Below, piece by piece: positions 30,250 to 39,425 of a DNA stretch of 64,000 bases; the first letter of the stretch is position 1; each line of letters opens with the position of its first letter. The position numbers were made by a program, and so were the translations under genes. Origin of the DNA: Komagataeibacter xylinus (GTDB taxonomy: Bacteria > Pseudomonadota > Alphaproteobacteria > Acetobacterales > Acetobacteraceae); assembly GCF_009834365.1 (NCBI RefSeq), contig NZ_CP041348.1:1302501-1366500 (forward strand). Reading direction: 5' to 3'. A model generated the notes under the pieces. That model ran no database searches. It was not told where the DNA came from and worked only from the letters and a program-made list of their open reading frames with translations.

Positions 30250-31341
30250 ATGGCCAGAATTGATGACCGGTACGCCACCCGCGAGCGTTTCACCACCCTG
30301 CGCGGCCTGCGCAATGAAGCACGGCGACAGCTTTCGGAGGTCGCGTGGAATTACCTGTGGTGCGGTACCGGCGACGAAACCACGGTGCATGAAAATACCG
30401 CGATCTTTGATCGTTATAAATTCCGCACACCAATTTTCGCCGGAATTTCCAACCCGGATACTCGGACGCAGGTTCTTGGCCTTGACCTGAGTTTTCCGCT
30501 CTTGACGGCTCCGTTCGGGGGAGAGGCAACATTTCATCCGCATGGTCACCTTGCGGTGGGCCGGGCGGCGCAGGCCGTGGGCGTGCAGCAGATGGTGCCC
30601 GTCGCGGCGTCCCATACACTCGAATCCGTCGCCGCGGCCAGCCAGGTCGCCGCTATTTACCAGATGACGTTTGTGGGCGATGAAGATGCTGTCGTTGACA
30701 TGATGCACAGGGCGCAACGGGCGGGTTACCGCTATATATGCGTTACATATTCCCCAATCCGCCAGTGGCGTGAAAGGCTGATGGAAGACCGGTTCTCGCC
30801 CCGGACGGACGATGGGCCCGCGAATTTCGGCGAGGGGTTGTCTGATCCGGCCAGCCTTGTGGAACTGCTGAACTTCACGCAGCCCCGCTGGACATGGGAG
30901 CAGGCCGCGCGCGTGATCGCCCGTTCACCCCTGCCCTGTATCGTCAAGGGCGTGCAGAGTATTGCCGATGCCCATGCCGCGCTCGATGCCGGTGCCATCG
31001 GGTTGTATATTTCCAATTACGGGGGGCGCACGCTTGACCGTGAACCGGCAACCCTTTCCGTTCTTCCGGGCATTCGTGGCGCAGTAGGAAAAGATGTGCC
31101 GATCATCCTTGATTCCGGCATTCGCCGGGGCAGCGATATCGCCACGGCGCTTGCCCTGGGGGCGGATGCCGTGGCGGCTGGCCGTATTATCCTGCAGGGA
31201 CTGGCCGCCGCGGGGGAGGAAGGCGTGCGCCGCACGCTGGAACTGCTGAAGATGGAATTCTGGTCCACGCTGGGCCATCTCGGCTGCTCCCGGGTGTCGG
31301 ATCTCTCGCCTGCTATTTTTGCCCAGACACCACAGGAATGA
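30250..31341 (+). CDS. FMN-binding alpha-hydroxy-acid-oxidase homologue with altered active site
   Basis: The 363-residue protein follows the whole glycolate-oxidase/lactate-oxidase fold. FMN contacts are kept: APFGGEATFHPHG, Q in YQMTF, Lys in CIVKGVQS, and the phosphate loop DSGIRRGSDIATALALGADAVAAGR. But several catalytic residues differ: the base His in the SNHGGRQLD motif is Tyr here (SNYGGRTLD), the Asp of TVDTP is Tyr (VTYSP), and the Tyr of QLY is Thr (QMT). The substrate arginine (GGR) remains. It is thus probably not an ordinary hydroxy-acid oxidase. It sits between the hydrolase and a DAO flavoprotein in the importer 2 operon. Confidence 0.88.
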   Translation: MARIDDRYATRERFTTLRGLRNEARRQLSEVAWNYLWCGTGDETTVHENTAIFDRYKFRTPIFAGISNPDTRTQVLGLDLSFPLLTAPFGGEATFHPHGHLAVGRAAQAVGVQQMVPVAASHTLESVAAASQVAAIYQMTFVGDEDAVVDMMHRAQRAGYRYICVTYSPIRQWRERLMEDRFSPRTDDGPANFGEGLSDPASLVELLNFTQPRWTWEQAARVIARSPLPCIVKGVQSIADAHAALDAGAIGLYISNYGGRTLDREPATLSVLPGIRGAVGKDVPIILDSGIRRGSDIATALALGADAVAAGRIILQGLAAAGEEGVRRTLELLKMEFWSTLGHLGCSRVSDLSPAIFAQTPQE

Positions 31342-31348
31342 GACCGCG

Positions 31349-32494
31349 ATGAAAATCGTCATAATAGGTGCGGGCGCCATCGGGGCGAACTGCGCGTTCC
31401 GCATGGCGCAAAAAGGCGCTGAGGTTGTCGTCCTTGAAGCCGTGGTGCCGGGTAGTGGCACATCAGCGACCTCGGCTGCGTGGCTTTCGTCGTTTCCCCA
31501 GTTTGGATGGACCGAAAGCCCGGGCCGGGCACGGTTGCGGCGCACGGTACATGCACGCTTCGCCGCCCTGCAGGCCGAACTGGGGGGGGACTGGCTGCAT
31601 TGGGATGGCACCCTTACGTGGGGACTGCCTTCCGAGCGGGCGGATTTTCGCAAGGCCTTCCATCTCTGCAAGGATCGAGGCGCGGATCTCCAGTTCCTCG
31701 ATGCGTCCGCGGCCCGGCGTCTGGTACCGGGGGTCATGTTCGGTGATGATGATGAGATCGTCCGCGATGAACAGTCCGGCTGGGTGGATGCCGCCTCGAT
31801 GATTGCAGCATTACTGACCGGAACCCGGGCGCTGGGGGGTATTGTCGATACCCGCAATGCCGTGACGGGCATTCGCCGCGCGGGCGGGCATGTCACGGGT
31901 GTGACCCTGGCGGATGGAGAGCATGTTACGGCTGATGTCATCATCAATGCCGCCGGAAGCTGGGGGAGCCATGTTGCGGCCATGGCTGGCGTCGGGATCC
32001 CGCTGGAGCTTGTTCCCGGGCTTGTGGTTTTTACGCAGCCAACGCCTTCGCCGGTTCTGTCGACCGTGCTGAACGCACCGACTTTCGTGGTCCGGCCCGA
32101 TCCCTCGGGCGGCGTGGCCATTATCTGGCGTGGGGAGAAACTGACCAGCATACACGGGCGCAACGGTTCGGATGTCGGTGTGATCATGAAAGATGTGGCA
32201 CGGGTAATTCCGGCCCTGAGTAATGTGGGAATCGCCGATGCTCGCATGGGTGTGCGCGCCATTCCGCCGGGGGGGCCTGTCATCGGGGCGTTGCCATGGC
32301 TGGATAATTTCTATTGCGCCGTGTCTCATGGCGGCATCGGGTGGGGGCCATGCTGGGCCGACCTGCTCGCCGCGGAGATTCTCGATGGCAGGAGCAGCCC
32401 TGATATGGCGGATTTCCTGCCCCAGCGGTTCTATCATGAGCCGATGGAAATCGGGCGTTTTGCTGACGATGCGGAACAGGTCTGCAACTCATGA
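31349..32494 (+). CDS. FAD-dependent oxidoreductase, DAO family
   Basis: The start is ATG 31349, eight bases after the previous stop. The 381-residue protein begins directly with the FAD fold (MKIVIIGAGAIGANCAFRMAQKGAEVVVLE) and keeps GTSATSAAWLSS, and near the end GGPVIGALP and SHGGIGWGPCWADLLAAEI. It has no signal peptide. Likely oxidation of an amino acid or N-alkyl amino acid derived from the importer 2 substrate. It closes this operon; about 295 bases follow before the next gene. Confidence 0.9.
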   Translation: MKIVIIGAGAIGANCAFRMAQKGAEVVVLEAVVPGSGTSATSAAWLSSFPQFGWTESPGRARLRRTVHARFAALQAELGGDWLHWDGTLTWGLPSERADFRKAFHLCKDRGADLQFLDASAARRLVPGVMFGDDDEIVRDEQSGWVDAASMIAALLTGTRALGGIVDTRNAVTGIRRAGGHVTGVTLADGEHVTADVIINAAGSWGSHVAAMAGVGIPLELVPGLVVFTQPTPSPVLSTVLNAPTFVVRPDPSGGVAIIWRGEKLTSIHGRNGSDVGVIMKDVARVIPALSNVGIADARMGVRAIPPGGPVIGALPWLDNFYCAVSHGGIGWGPCWADLLAAEILDGRSSPDMADFLPQRFYHEPMEIGRFADDAEQVCNS

Positions 32495-32789
32495 TGGATA
32501 TTGTCGCAATGACCGTGCGCCCCGATACGTTTCATACGGGCCGGAAGCTAGTTTTTTCACGGCCATTTTGCACGCCTGGGGGAAAGGTGGGCTGGCGGTG
32601 TCGCGTGCCCGTCCGGTCTTGCCATTTTATGCCTGTGGCCACGGGGTTGCGCTGATATTTCCTGAACGCGCCGGTCATTGTTCTGGAAGAAAAACCATTC
32701 AGTATGCGTGATGATCGCCGGACGATACACGGGCATTCCCGCAGCACGGGTCCTGTCATGACCCGGTCCGTCAAAAAGGAGTTTCCGTA

Positions 32790-34649
32790 TTGCATCGAGA
32801 GGATATGGCCCTTGGGGTTGGTGGGGGCACTACACGGCGCGACTTCATGAACGGACAGCCGATGGCGGCGGGCGCCTGCCCGCTTGTCTCGCAGGCACCC
32901 GTTGGTGACGATCTGTTCTCGGGTTTCGGGGGTGTGGGTGATTACGCCAGGGCGAATGGCAACACGCTGCCGATTCTTACAGCCGCGCATCGCGTGCGTG
33001 ATGGGTATTATGAGCAGTTTCCCCTGTCCGAAGCGGGGGACGATGTGGAAACGGTCGACCTGCTGATTGTCGGCAGTGGTCTGAGCGGCCTGATGGCGGC
33101 AAAGGAATACACTCGCCTCACGGGTGGACGCAAACAGTGCCTTATCGTGGATAATCACCCGGTTTTGGGGGGAGAGGCACGGCAGAACGAATTCCTTGTG
33201 GATGGCGTGCCGCTCCTTGGGCCGCAGGGGTCAAACGATTTTTTCCCCCCTGATCCGAACGCCACCACCCCGGCGGGAAACCTGTTTCGGGAATGTGGCA
33301 TTCCTTATGAATATACTTATCAGAAATGGGATTCCCCGCATCCTGAACCGCGTTTTTCGCTTGATAACTATTCCAACATGGATGGTTTCAATGAAGACAT
33401 GGTCGATGTCGCCTACCGTTTTACCGAAAAAGACGGTGCCAAGGCCCCTTACTGGACCAACAATATCTGGCGCCGCGGGCTTGCTGATACCCCCTTCAGC
33501 CAGCAGACGCGCGATGCCCTTCTGCGCTGGCGCCACGGGGAAGACCATCGGGACCTCGACGACCGCGCGCTGGACCAGATGGATTACCGGACCTTTCTTG
33601 AAAAGGTCTGTGGATACCCGTCGGAAGTCACGACCTTTCACCAGCCTGTCGTGGGGTTGCTGGGCGGCGTGAGCGCCGATGCGATCTCGGCACGGTACGG
33701 CAGGCACCTCGTCAGTCAGAAAAACCGTTTGACACTGTCATTTCCGGGGGGGAACACTCTTTTTGCCCGCTGCCTTGTAGGACAGCTTATTCCGGGCCTG
33801 TTTCCCCAAGGCACCGCTTTCTCGGCCATCCAGCGTGGCCCCTTCGATCCTGCCGCGCTTGAGCGGCCCAATCCGGTTCGCATACGCCAGAACGCCATGG
33901 TGGTTTCGGTCCGGCATCACAACGGAGATGCTTCGGCCCGCACGGTTGATGTGACCTATGTGCGTGATGGTTGTGTCCACCACGTCAGGGCTGGCGCGGT
34001 GGTAATGGCGACAGGCGGATGGATTACGAAGCACGTGGTCAAGGACCTACCCGATGATATCATGGAAGCGTATTCCCAGTTTTTCTATGCCCCGGCGCTG
34101 ATTGCCAATGTCGCGCTGAAAAACTGGAGATTCCTGTACCGCCTCGGGGCGACGGCGGTACGCTGGATGGATGACGGTACCTCGTTCGGTTTCTGCGCCA
34201 ATATCAGGCGCACCATGGTCACGCCGGATTATGCGCCGCCGCTTGATCCCGATCGTCCGGCCCTGCTTACATTTTACATGGGTCTCTACACGCCCGGACT
34301 AAGCGCGTGGGAGCAGGGCGCGCGGGGACGCATGCGCCTGCTTTCGACCAGTTATCTTGATTACGAGCGGATCATCCGCAGCCAGATGGCCAATATGTTT
34401 GCCGATGTCGGGTTTGACCCCAAGCGGGATATTGACGGGATCATACTCAATCGCTGGGGGCACGCCCGTGTGATCCAGACCCCCAACTTCTATTATGGCG
34501 TAAACGGCAGGCCCGCACCGCGGGAAGTGGTTGCGCGGGGATTTGGGCGTATTGTCCTTGCCCATTCCGAACTCAATGGAGCACAGAACGCGACAGGCGC
34601 GTTTGAGCATGGCATGCGCGCCGCGCGGGAGGTTGCATCATGGGGCTAG
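32790..34649 (+). CDS. spermidine-dehydrogenase-like flavoprotein, module A
   Basis: The TTG start 32790 is set by AGGAG eight bases upstream. The 619-residue protein starts with a twin-arginine-like TRRDFMNG, although the hydrophobic part after it is weak. A FAD fold follows (about 88-120: DLLIVGSGLSGLMAAKEYTRL, then VDNHPVLGGEARQNEF). The family wording (YRTFLEKVCGYPSEV, then FPGGNTLFARCLVGQLIPG) fits the SpdH-like NAD(P)-binding-protein group. The C-terminus has RWGHARVIQTPNFYY and GRIVLAHSELNGAQNATGAFEHG. It overlaps the multicopper oxidase gene by 10 bases, so the two are a unit. Substrate unproven; amines are the family precedent. Confidence 0.85.
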   Translation: MHREDMALGVGGGTTRRDFMNGQPMAAGACPLVSQAPVGDDLFSGFGGVGDYARANGNTLPILTAAHRVRDGYYEQFPLSEAGDDVETVDLLIVGSGLSGLMAAKEYTRLTGGRKQCLIVDNHPVLGGEARQNEFLVDGVPLLGPQGSNDFFPPDPNATTPAGNLFRECGIPYEYTYQKWDSPHPEPRFSLDNYSNMDGFNEDMVDVAYRFTEKDGAKAPYWTNNIWRRGLADTPFSQQTRDALLRWRHGEDHRDLDDRALDQMDYRTFLEKVCGYPSEVTTFHQPVVGLLGGVSADAISARYGRHLVSQKNRLTLSFPGGNTLFARCLVGQLIPGLFPQGTAFSAIQRGPFDPAALERPNPVRIRQNAMVVSVRHHNGDASARTVDVTYVRDGCVHHVRAGAVVMATGGWITKHVVKDLPDDIMEAYSQFFYAPALIANVALKNWRFLYRLGATAVRWMDDGTSFGFCANIRRTMVTPDYAPPLDPDRPALLTFYMGLYTPGLSAWEQGARGRMRLLSTSYLDYERIIRSQMANMFADVGFDPKRDIDGIILNRWGHARVIQTPNFYYGVNGRPAPREVVARGFGRIVLAHSELNGAQNATGAFEHGMRAAREVASWG

Positions 34650-36016
34650 ACGGTCTTGCGCTGCGCCGCCGTGCGTTCATGGCGGGTACGCTGTCCAGCA
34701 TCGGGCTGGGGGCCACCAGCGTAGCCCGGGCCAGGCCGGGCGTGGAAAACCACACCCTCACAGTCGCGCCTGCCGATATCGAACTTGCACCCGGCATCAT
34801 GCGGCGCGTACTGGCCTATAACGGGCAGGTACCGGGGCCAACCCTGCGCCTGAGGGAAGGGGTCCCCGTCGATATCATGGTGCGAAACCGCAGCGCCTCA
34901 CCCGAGCTGGTGCATTGGCATGGGCTGCATATTCCGCCATTCCCTGATGGGGCGGAGGAAGAAGGCTCGGGCGTCATTCGCCCAGGGGAGACGCTGCGTT
35001 ACAGTTTCACGCCCAATCCGTCGGGCACGCGCTGGTACCATACCCATACCATGGCGATGATGGATTTCTCGCGTGCGCTTTATGGCGGGCTGTTCGGCTT
35101 CCTGATTGTCGAACCCACGCGCGATCCGGGCCGGTATGACCGCGAGGAACTGCTGGCGGTCCATCATTGGGATGCATCGCTGGCCCATACGTCGTCCTCG
35201 CCAGAACTCTGCGCCATGCTGCGCTACGGGTTTGCCACCTTCAATGGTCAGCTCATGAGTGCGGCGGAGCCAATCCGTGTGCGCAAGGGCGAGCGGGTAC
35301 TGTTCCGTTTCCTGAACGCCAGTGCGACGGAAACGGTCTCGCTTTCCCTGTCCGGGCATCGTTTCACGGTTGTGGCGCTGGATGGCAATCCTGTTGCGAC
35401 ACCCCATTTTGTTTCCATCCTGACACTGGGGGTGGCGGAGCGTGTCGATGCCATCGTGGAGATGGATCAGCCCGGCCAATGGGTTCTGGGGCCAGTTGAC
35501 CCGGCGTTACGGGCGGCGGGCCTTGGGCGTGTGGTGGAATATGCCGATATCCCCCGGGGTGCGCCGGTCTGGCGGCAGCCGGAACGCGATGACTGGGATT
35601 ACGGCTTGTTTGGCGGGACGGCTCAGACCAGTGCGCGCACCATCCGTTATGATGGTATATTCCCCATGCTGTTCGAACGGCATATCGATGCCCAAGGCAT
35701 GGAACGCTGGACGATAAACGGGAAAAGTGGCAGCGAACTCCCGCCACTTTCGGTACGTAAGGGAGGGCGCTATCTGTTCCGGTGGATGAACCTTTCCGGC
35801 TGTGCCCATCCGTTGCACCTGCACCGGCATAACTTTACGCTGTTGGCGCGTTCACAGCGCCGTATCGGGGCGATTGTCAAGGATACGGTGCAGATTGGCC
35901 GTTTCGACACGATCGAGGCCAGTTTCATCGCGGATAATCCGGGCGACACGCTCTTTCACTGCCATCATCAACTGCATATGGATTATGATTTCATGCAGAT
36001 GATCCGCTATTCCTAG
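34640..36016 (+). CDS. multicopper oxidase with Tat-type signal, module A
   Basis: The ATG 34640 has GGGAGG upstream and lies inside the flavoprotein gene end. The 458-residue protein has a Tat-like signal (LRRRAFMAGTLSSIGLG) and three cupredoxin domains. All four copper-ligand motifs are present: HWHGLH, HTHTM, HPLHLHRH and HCHHQLH. The residue ten after the copper cysteine is Phe, not Met, a feature linked in laccases to high potential. Like laccases and copper-efflux oxidases, it would pass electrons to O2 in the periplasm. Tight coupling to a flavoprotein gene is unusual. Confidence 0.93.
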   Translation: MGLDGLALRRRAFMAGTLSSIGLGATSVARARPGVENHTLTVAPADIELAPGIMRRVLAYNGQVPGPTLRLREGVPVDIMVRNRSASPELVHWHGLHIPPFPDGAEEEGSGVIRPGETLRYSFTPNPSGTRWYHTHTMAMMDFSRALYGGLFGFLIVEPTRDPGRYDREELLAVHHWDASLAHTSSSPELCAMLRYGFATFNGQLMSAAEPIRVRKGERVLFRFLNASATETVSLSLSGHRFTVVALDGNPVATPHFVSILTLGVAERVDAIVEMDQPGQWVLGPVDPALRAAGLGRVVEYADIPRGAPVWRQPERDDWDYGLFGGTAQTSARTIRYDGIFPMLFERHIDAQGMERWTINGKSGSELPPLSVRKGGRYLFRWMNLSGCAHPLHLHRHNFTLLARSQRRIGAIVKDTVQIGRFDTIEASFIADNPGDTLFHCHHQLHMDYDFMQMIRYS

Positions 36017-36074
36017 TGCGTGTTGTGGCTGTCCATTGCAGGATGACGACGGGTCGATACTATTACCTCCAGCC

Positions 36075-36094
36075 CGGCCCCAGGGCCGTTTTTT
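36075..36094 (+). terminator. terminator between convergent oxidase genes
   Basis: CGGCCC-CA-GGGCCG followed by six T forms a compact GC stem 59 bases after the module A oxidase. The innermost pairs must open to form a loop. It can serve the plus-strand transcript. Confidence 0.6.
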
Positions 36095-36144
36095 CTGAGG
36101 GCGATGCCCCGGGAACCAGCTCCGCGTGACCTATCGCGGCGCGT

Positions 36145-37515
36145 TCAGTAGCTGATCAGGCGCATGAAGCCGTAATCCATATGGATCTGCTGGTGGCAAT
36201 GGAACAGTGACAGGCCCGGGTTGTCCGCGCGCATGTCCACATCCAGCGAAGCATAGGGCGGCAGCACGACGGTGTCCTTCACCACGCCACTGAAAGGCCG
36301 CCCCGCAATCGCGGCAATCCTGAAACTGTGTCTGTGCAGATGCACCGGATGGTCCTCGCGGCTGGCGTTGAAGAACCTGAAACGGTAGCGCCGTCCCTTT
36401 ACCAGCCGCAGGACCGGCGCATCCTCAAAAACGAGGCTGTTGATGCGCCATTCATCCATGCCGTCTTTTTTAAGGAAACGTTTTGAGATCACCATCGGAA
36501 TGACCTCGTCAATGCCTTCCCCCGTCACCAGACCGGGTGCGGCGAACAGGCGGTAATCCCAGTCATGTCGCGACGGGGCGATCCAGCGCGCGGGACCGGA
36601 ACGGCCTGCATATTCAATGGACAGCGCCAGGCCTGCCGCCCGTTCCGCATCATCCGTGGCACCCAGCATCCACACGCCGGGGTTGTTCATCTCGACAATC
36701 GCATCGACCCGCTCGGCAACCCCCAGGCGGATCACATCCACGCATGACTGCACGGGCACCGGATTGCCATCCAGCGCAATGATACGAAAACGGTGCCCCG
36801 GCAGGGTGATGGACGTGTTCTGGGTTGCACTGGCGTTAAGGAAGCGGAAACGGACGCGCTCCCCCCGTTTTACCCGCAACGGTTCGGCGGCTGAAAACAG
36901 GCGGCCATTGAACGTGGCATATCTGTAGCAGACCATCTGGTCGGAGACCGGCGCGCCCATATCGCACAGGGCGCCGCTCCAATGATGCACCGCCAGGAAA
37001 ATTTCCCGGTCATAGGCGGCGGGGAAATGGCCGTCATCAACATCAAGAAAGCCGAACTGACCAGAGTATCCGCCCGCGTCCAGATCGCGACCGGCCATGA
37101 CATGCGTATGGTACCAGCGTGTTCCCGACGGGCCTGGCACGAATTCATAACTGCCGGTCTGGCCTGGCGGGATCATCGGAGATCCTTCCTCCATGGCGCC
37201 ATCGACATTGCCGGGAATGTGCAGTCCATGCCAGTGCACCAGCTCCGGCCGCAACGTATTATTGGTGACATGAATAGTGCATGACCGCGCAGGGTTCAGC
37301 CTTAATGTAGGCCCCGGTACCGTTCCGTTATACGTCGTGGTCGGAATCGTGACACCATTGCCCAGGTCGATATTGGTCCGTTCAATGCTCAGCTTTACAG
37401 GTGCATCGGGGTAAAGCAGTTCAGGGCGCGCTGCCGCATGCAGCCGGACGGGAAAAGCCGATGCGGCCAGTGCCGCTGTCAGGGTCTGGCGGCGGGTCAG
37501 GACCAGCGATGTCAT
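36145..37515 (-). CDS. multicopper oxidase with Tat-type signal, module B
   Basis: The 456-residue oxidase has the signal LTRRQTLTAALAASAFP, then three cupredoxin domains. Copper ligands are complete: HWHGLH, HTHVM, HPVHLHRH and HCHQQIH. Again Phe stands at the position ten after the copper cysteine. It is clearly paralogous to the module A oxidase but diverged throughout, so the duplication is old. The start overlaps the stop of the upstream flavoprotein gene (ATGA). The gene converges on module A. Confidence 0.93.
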   Translation of the reverse strand: MTSLVLTRRQTLTAALAASAFPVRLHAAARPELLYPDAPVKLSIERTNIDLGNGVTIPTTTYNGTVPGPTLRLNPARSCTIHVTNNTLRPELVHWHGLHIPGNVDGAMEEGSPMIPPGQTGSYEFVPGPSGTRWYHTHVMAGRDLDAGGYSGQFGFLDVDDGHFPAAYDREIFLAVHHWSGALCDMGAPVSDQMVCYRYATFNGRLFSAAEPLRVKRGERVRFRFLNASATQNTSITLPGHRFRIIALDGNPVPVQSCVDVIRLGVAERVDAIVEMNNPGVWMLGATDDAERAAGLALSIEYAGRSGPARWIAPSRHDWDYRLFAAPGLVTGEGIDEVIPMVISKRFLKKDGMDEWRINSLVFEDAPVLRLVKGRRYRFRFFNASREDHPVHLHRHSFRIAAIAGRPFSGVVKDTVVLPPYASLDVDMRADNPGLSLFHCHQQIHMDYGFMRLISY

Positions 37516-39410
37516 GGCCCTACCCTTTCGGCATTATCAATTTCATTAACGGCGCGCCAGGCCATGTCTATCGCAAAAGCGGTGCTGTCAGTGCCTGCCG
37601 CATCGGTATTGGCGATGGTGATACGCCCGAATTTCTTGCGTGCCCGAAGGTGTGGTGGCTCTTCATTCCTTTTCAGGAAATCATCATAGAGGGGGGAATA
37701 CCAGTACGAATAACCATGTCCCCACCGATTGACGGTAATGCCCAGTATGTCCTGTGCCGCATCAAAACCATACGCGCCCAGTGCCGTGTTGAACTGCAGG
37801 CGTAACTCACGCTCATATGTCTCGAAGCTGGTTTCGTACATATCAATTCGCCCTGCACGGAACTGGTCCTTGATCGGCAGGCCAGGTGCGCCGTAGCCGC
37901 GCAGGAGCGAAACATGGGCAGGCTGACCGGGAGAGGGGGAATGTGCATAGCCACCGACCGAGACGGGCGGTTCCAAGATGATGGAGGCGTAATAGGAACC
38001 CGGTGCGTTCATCAGGCACGTACCGGCCTTGTGGAACGCCTGCCAGTTTTTAAGCCATACATTGACCCACAGGTTGGGCGTATGGACATTGTAGTGCAGC
38101 GCGTCACGCTGTTCGCTTGGCATATCGGGGCAAAGATAGGGAATGACGTGAAACCAGCAGGCAAGAATGCATGATTTGCCCTTGACGGAAAACAGGCCGC
38201 CATCGCGGATATAGTTTACCGAAACACCCTCTTCCGTATTCCTGACATTCACGGCGGTGGCGTTCAGGCGGATCCTGACGTTATTTTTCTCCAGATCCAG
38301 TACATCGTAATTCACGCGCCTGACCATGGCGTTTGACAGGCCGTCGCATTCAAGTGCTCCAGGCACCAGTTCCCGTACGACCATACGGGGAATGGTGGCG
38401 TTTCCTTCAGGGAAATAATACTCTGCGCCACCGTGTTTTTTCATTCCCTTTTCCGGAAGGCCCATGCCCTGAAAACCGGGGAACTGAAAGCGCTGGTAAG
38501 CGGAAAGCGCTGTCGTGGCATCCAGCCCCCTACCGCTGCCAAAGCTGCGGTCGCCCAGATAGGTGCACACCATTGGATCACACCCAACGACTTCAATCAG
38601 ATACTGGCGATAGCTCATCAGGGCGAGTTTCTGCAGCTTTTCATCCTGCGACAGGCCGGGCATGTAGTCCCGGTTATCGTGATAGAGGCGGAAAATGTCT
38701 TTCTTTACCCTGTTGGAAAGCGGCGCCGCGCGCATGAATGCCGCCCACCGTTCATCGGCGTCGGGCGGTGTAGTGGGGGCATAAAGAAACGTGAAGTCGG
38801 TCCATGGCGCAGGATCCCTGAGCAACAGATTCCGGCCGAACGTCTGGCCATCGAAAAAAACCGTCTGCCCCATGCCCATCTGGGCATAGAAATCACGTTT
38901 GATGGTCGTTTGTGACAGCTTGTCGACATCAATGCCGCAAACATCAAAAATCAGCTTCTGGGCCTCGGTCTGCGGTGTGTAGACATTGAACGTTCCGCCA
39001 TTGGCAATACGTGTATTACCCTTGTACGTGAACTCATTGCGTTTGGCATGACCGCCAAAATCATCATGATTGTCCAAGACAAGGATCCGGGCATGCTGCC
39101 CGTATTTGCGGCGGTAGAACCAGGCCGCCGACAGGCCACTGATCCCGCCACCCACAATGACCAGATCATAGACCTGATCGACCGCCCTGGCCTGTGGCAG
39201 GCTGTCTGTCAGGTTCCCGTTGCGCAGGGCGTGGCCGGGACAGTAGGCGCGCTCGTAACCGCTGCCACGCATGCCGGTCAGGGCAGGGGGGTAATGCGAT
39301 GCCCGTTCCGCGCGTTCATCAGACCGGTCCACGCGCGGGATGTCGCAGGCCATGCCCAGTGCCTGGTCCATCCTTACGGAACGCGCGCCTTTTCTGGTAA
39401 GATCACTCAC
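37512..39410 (-). CDS. spermidine-dehydrogenase-like flavoprotein, module B
   Basis: The GTG start 39410 has GGGAG eight bases upstream. The 632-residue protein has the SpdH-family opening HYPPALTGMRGSGYERAY, then the FAD fold (about 82-110: YDLVIVGGGISGLSAAWFYRRKYG), VLDNHDDFGGHAKRNEF, and YFPEGNATIPRMVVRELVPGA. The C-terminus holds RWGHGYSYWYSPLYDDF and GRITIANTDAAGTDSTAFAIDMAWRAV. Unlike family members, and unlike its partner oxidase, it shows no twin-arginine signal. It may stay in the cytoplasm, or travel with the exported oxidase. It follows the TonB receptor gene by 15 bases. Confidence 0.88.
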   Translation of the reverse strand: MSDLTRKGARSVRMDQALGMACDIPRVDRSDERAERASHYPPALTGMRGSGYERAYCPGHALRNGNLTDSLPQARAVDQVYDLVIVGGGISGLSAAWFYRRKYGQHARILVLDNHDDFGGHAKRNEFTYKGNTRIANGGTFNVYTPQTEAQKLIFDVCGIDVDKLSQTTIKRDFYAQMGMGQTVFFDGQTFGRNLLLRDPAPWTDFTFLYAPTTPPDADERWAAFMRAAPLSNRVKKDIFRLYHDNRDYMPGLSQDEKLQKLALMSYRQYLIEVVGCDPMVCTYLGDRSFGSGRGLDATTALSAYQRFQFPGFQGMGLPEKGMKKHGGAEYYFPEGNATIPRMVVRELVPGALECDGLSNAMVRRVNYDVLDLEKNNVRIRLNATAVNVRNTEEGVSVNYIRDGGLFSVKGKSCILACWFHVIPYLCPDMPSEQRDALHYNVHTPNLWVNVWLKNWQAFHKAGTCLMNAPGSYYASIILEPPVSVGGYAHSPSPGQPAHVSLLRGYGAPGLPIKDQFRAGRIDMYETSFETYERELRLQFNTALGAYGFDAAQDILGITVNRWGHGYSYWYSPLYDDFLKRNEEPPHLRARKKFGRITIANTDAAGTDSTAFAIDMAWRAVNEIDNAERVGP

Positions 39411-39425
39411 GAACAGTTCTCCCGC

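Noticed and set aside
30925..32283. 452-codon frame on the minus strand
   Set aside because: It is antisense to the FMN enzyme and the DAO flavoprotein, both of which have clear motifs.
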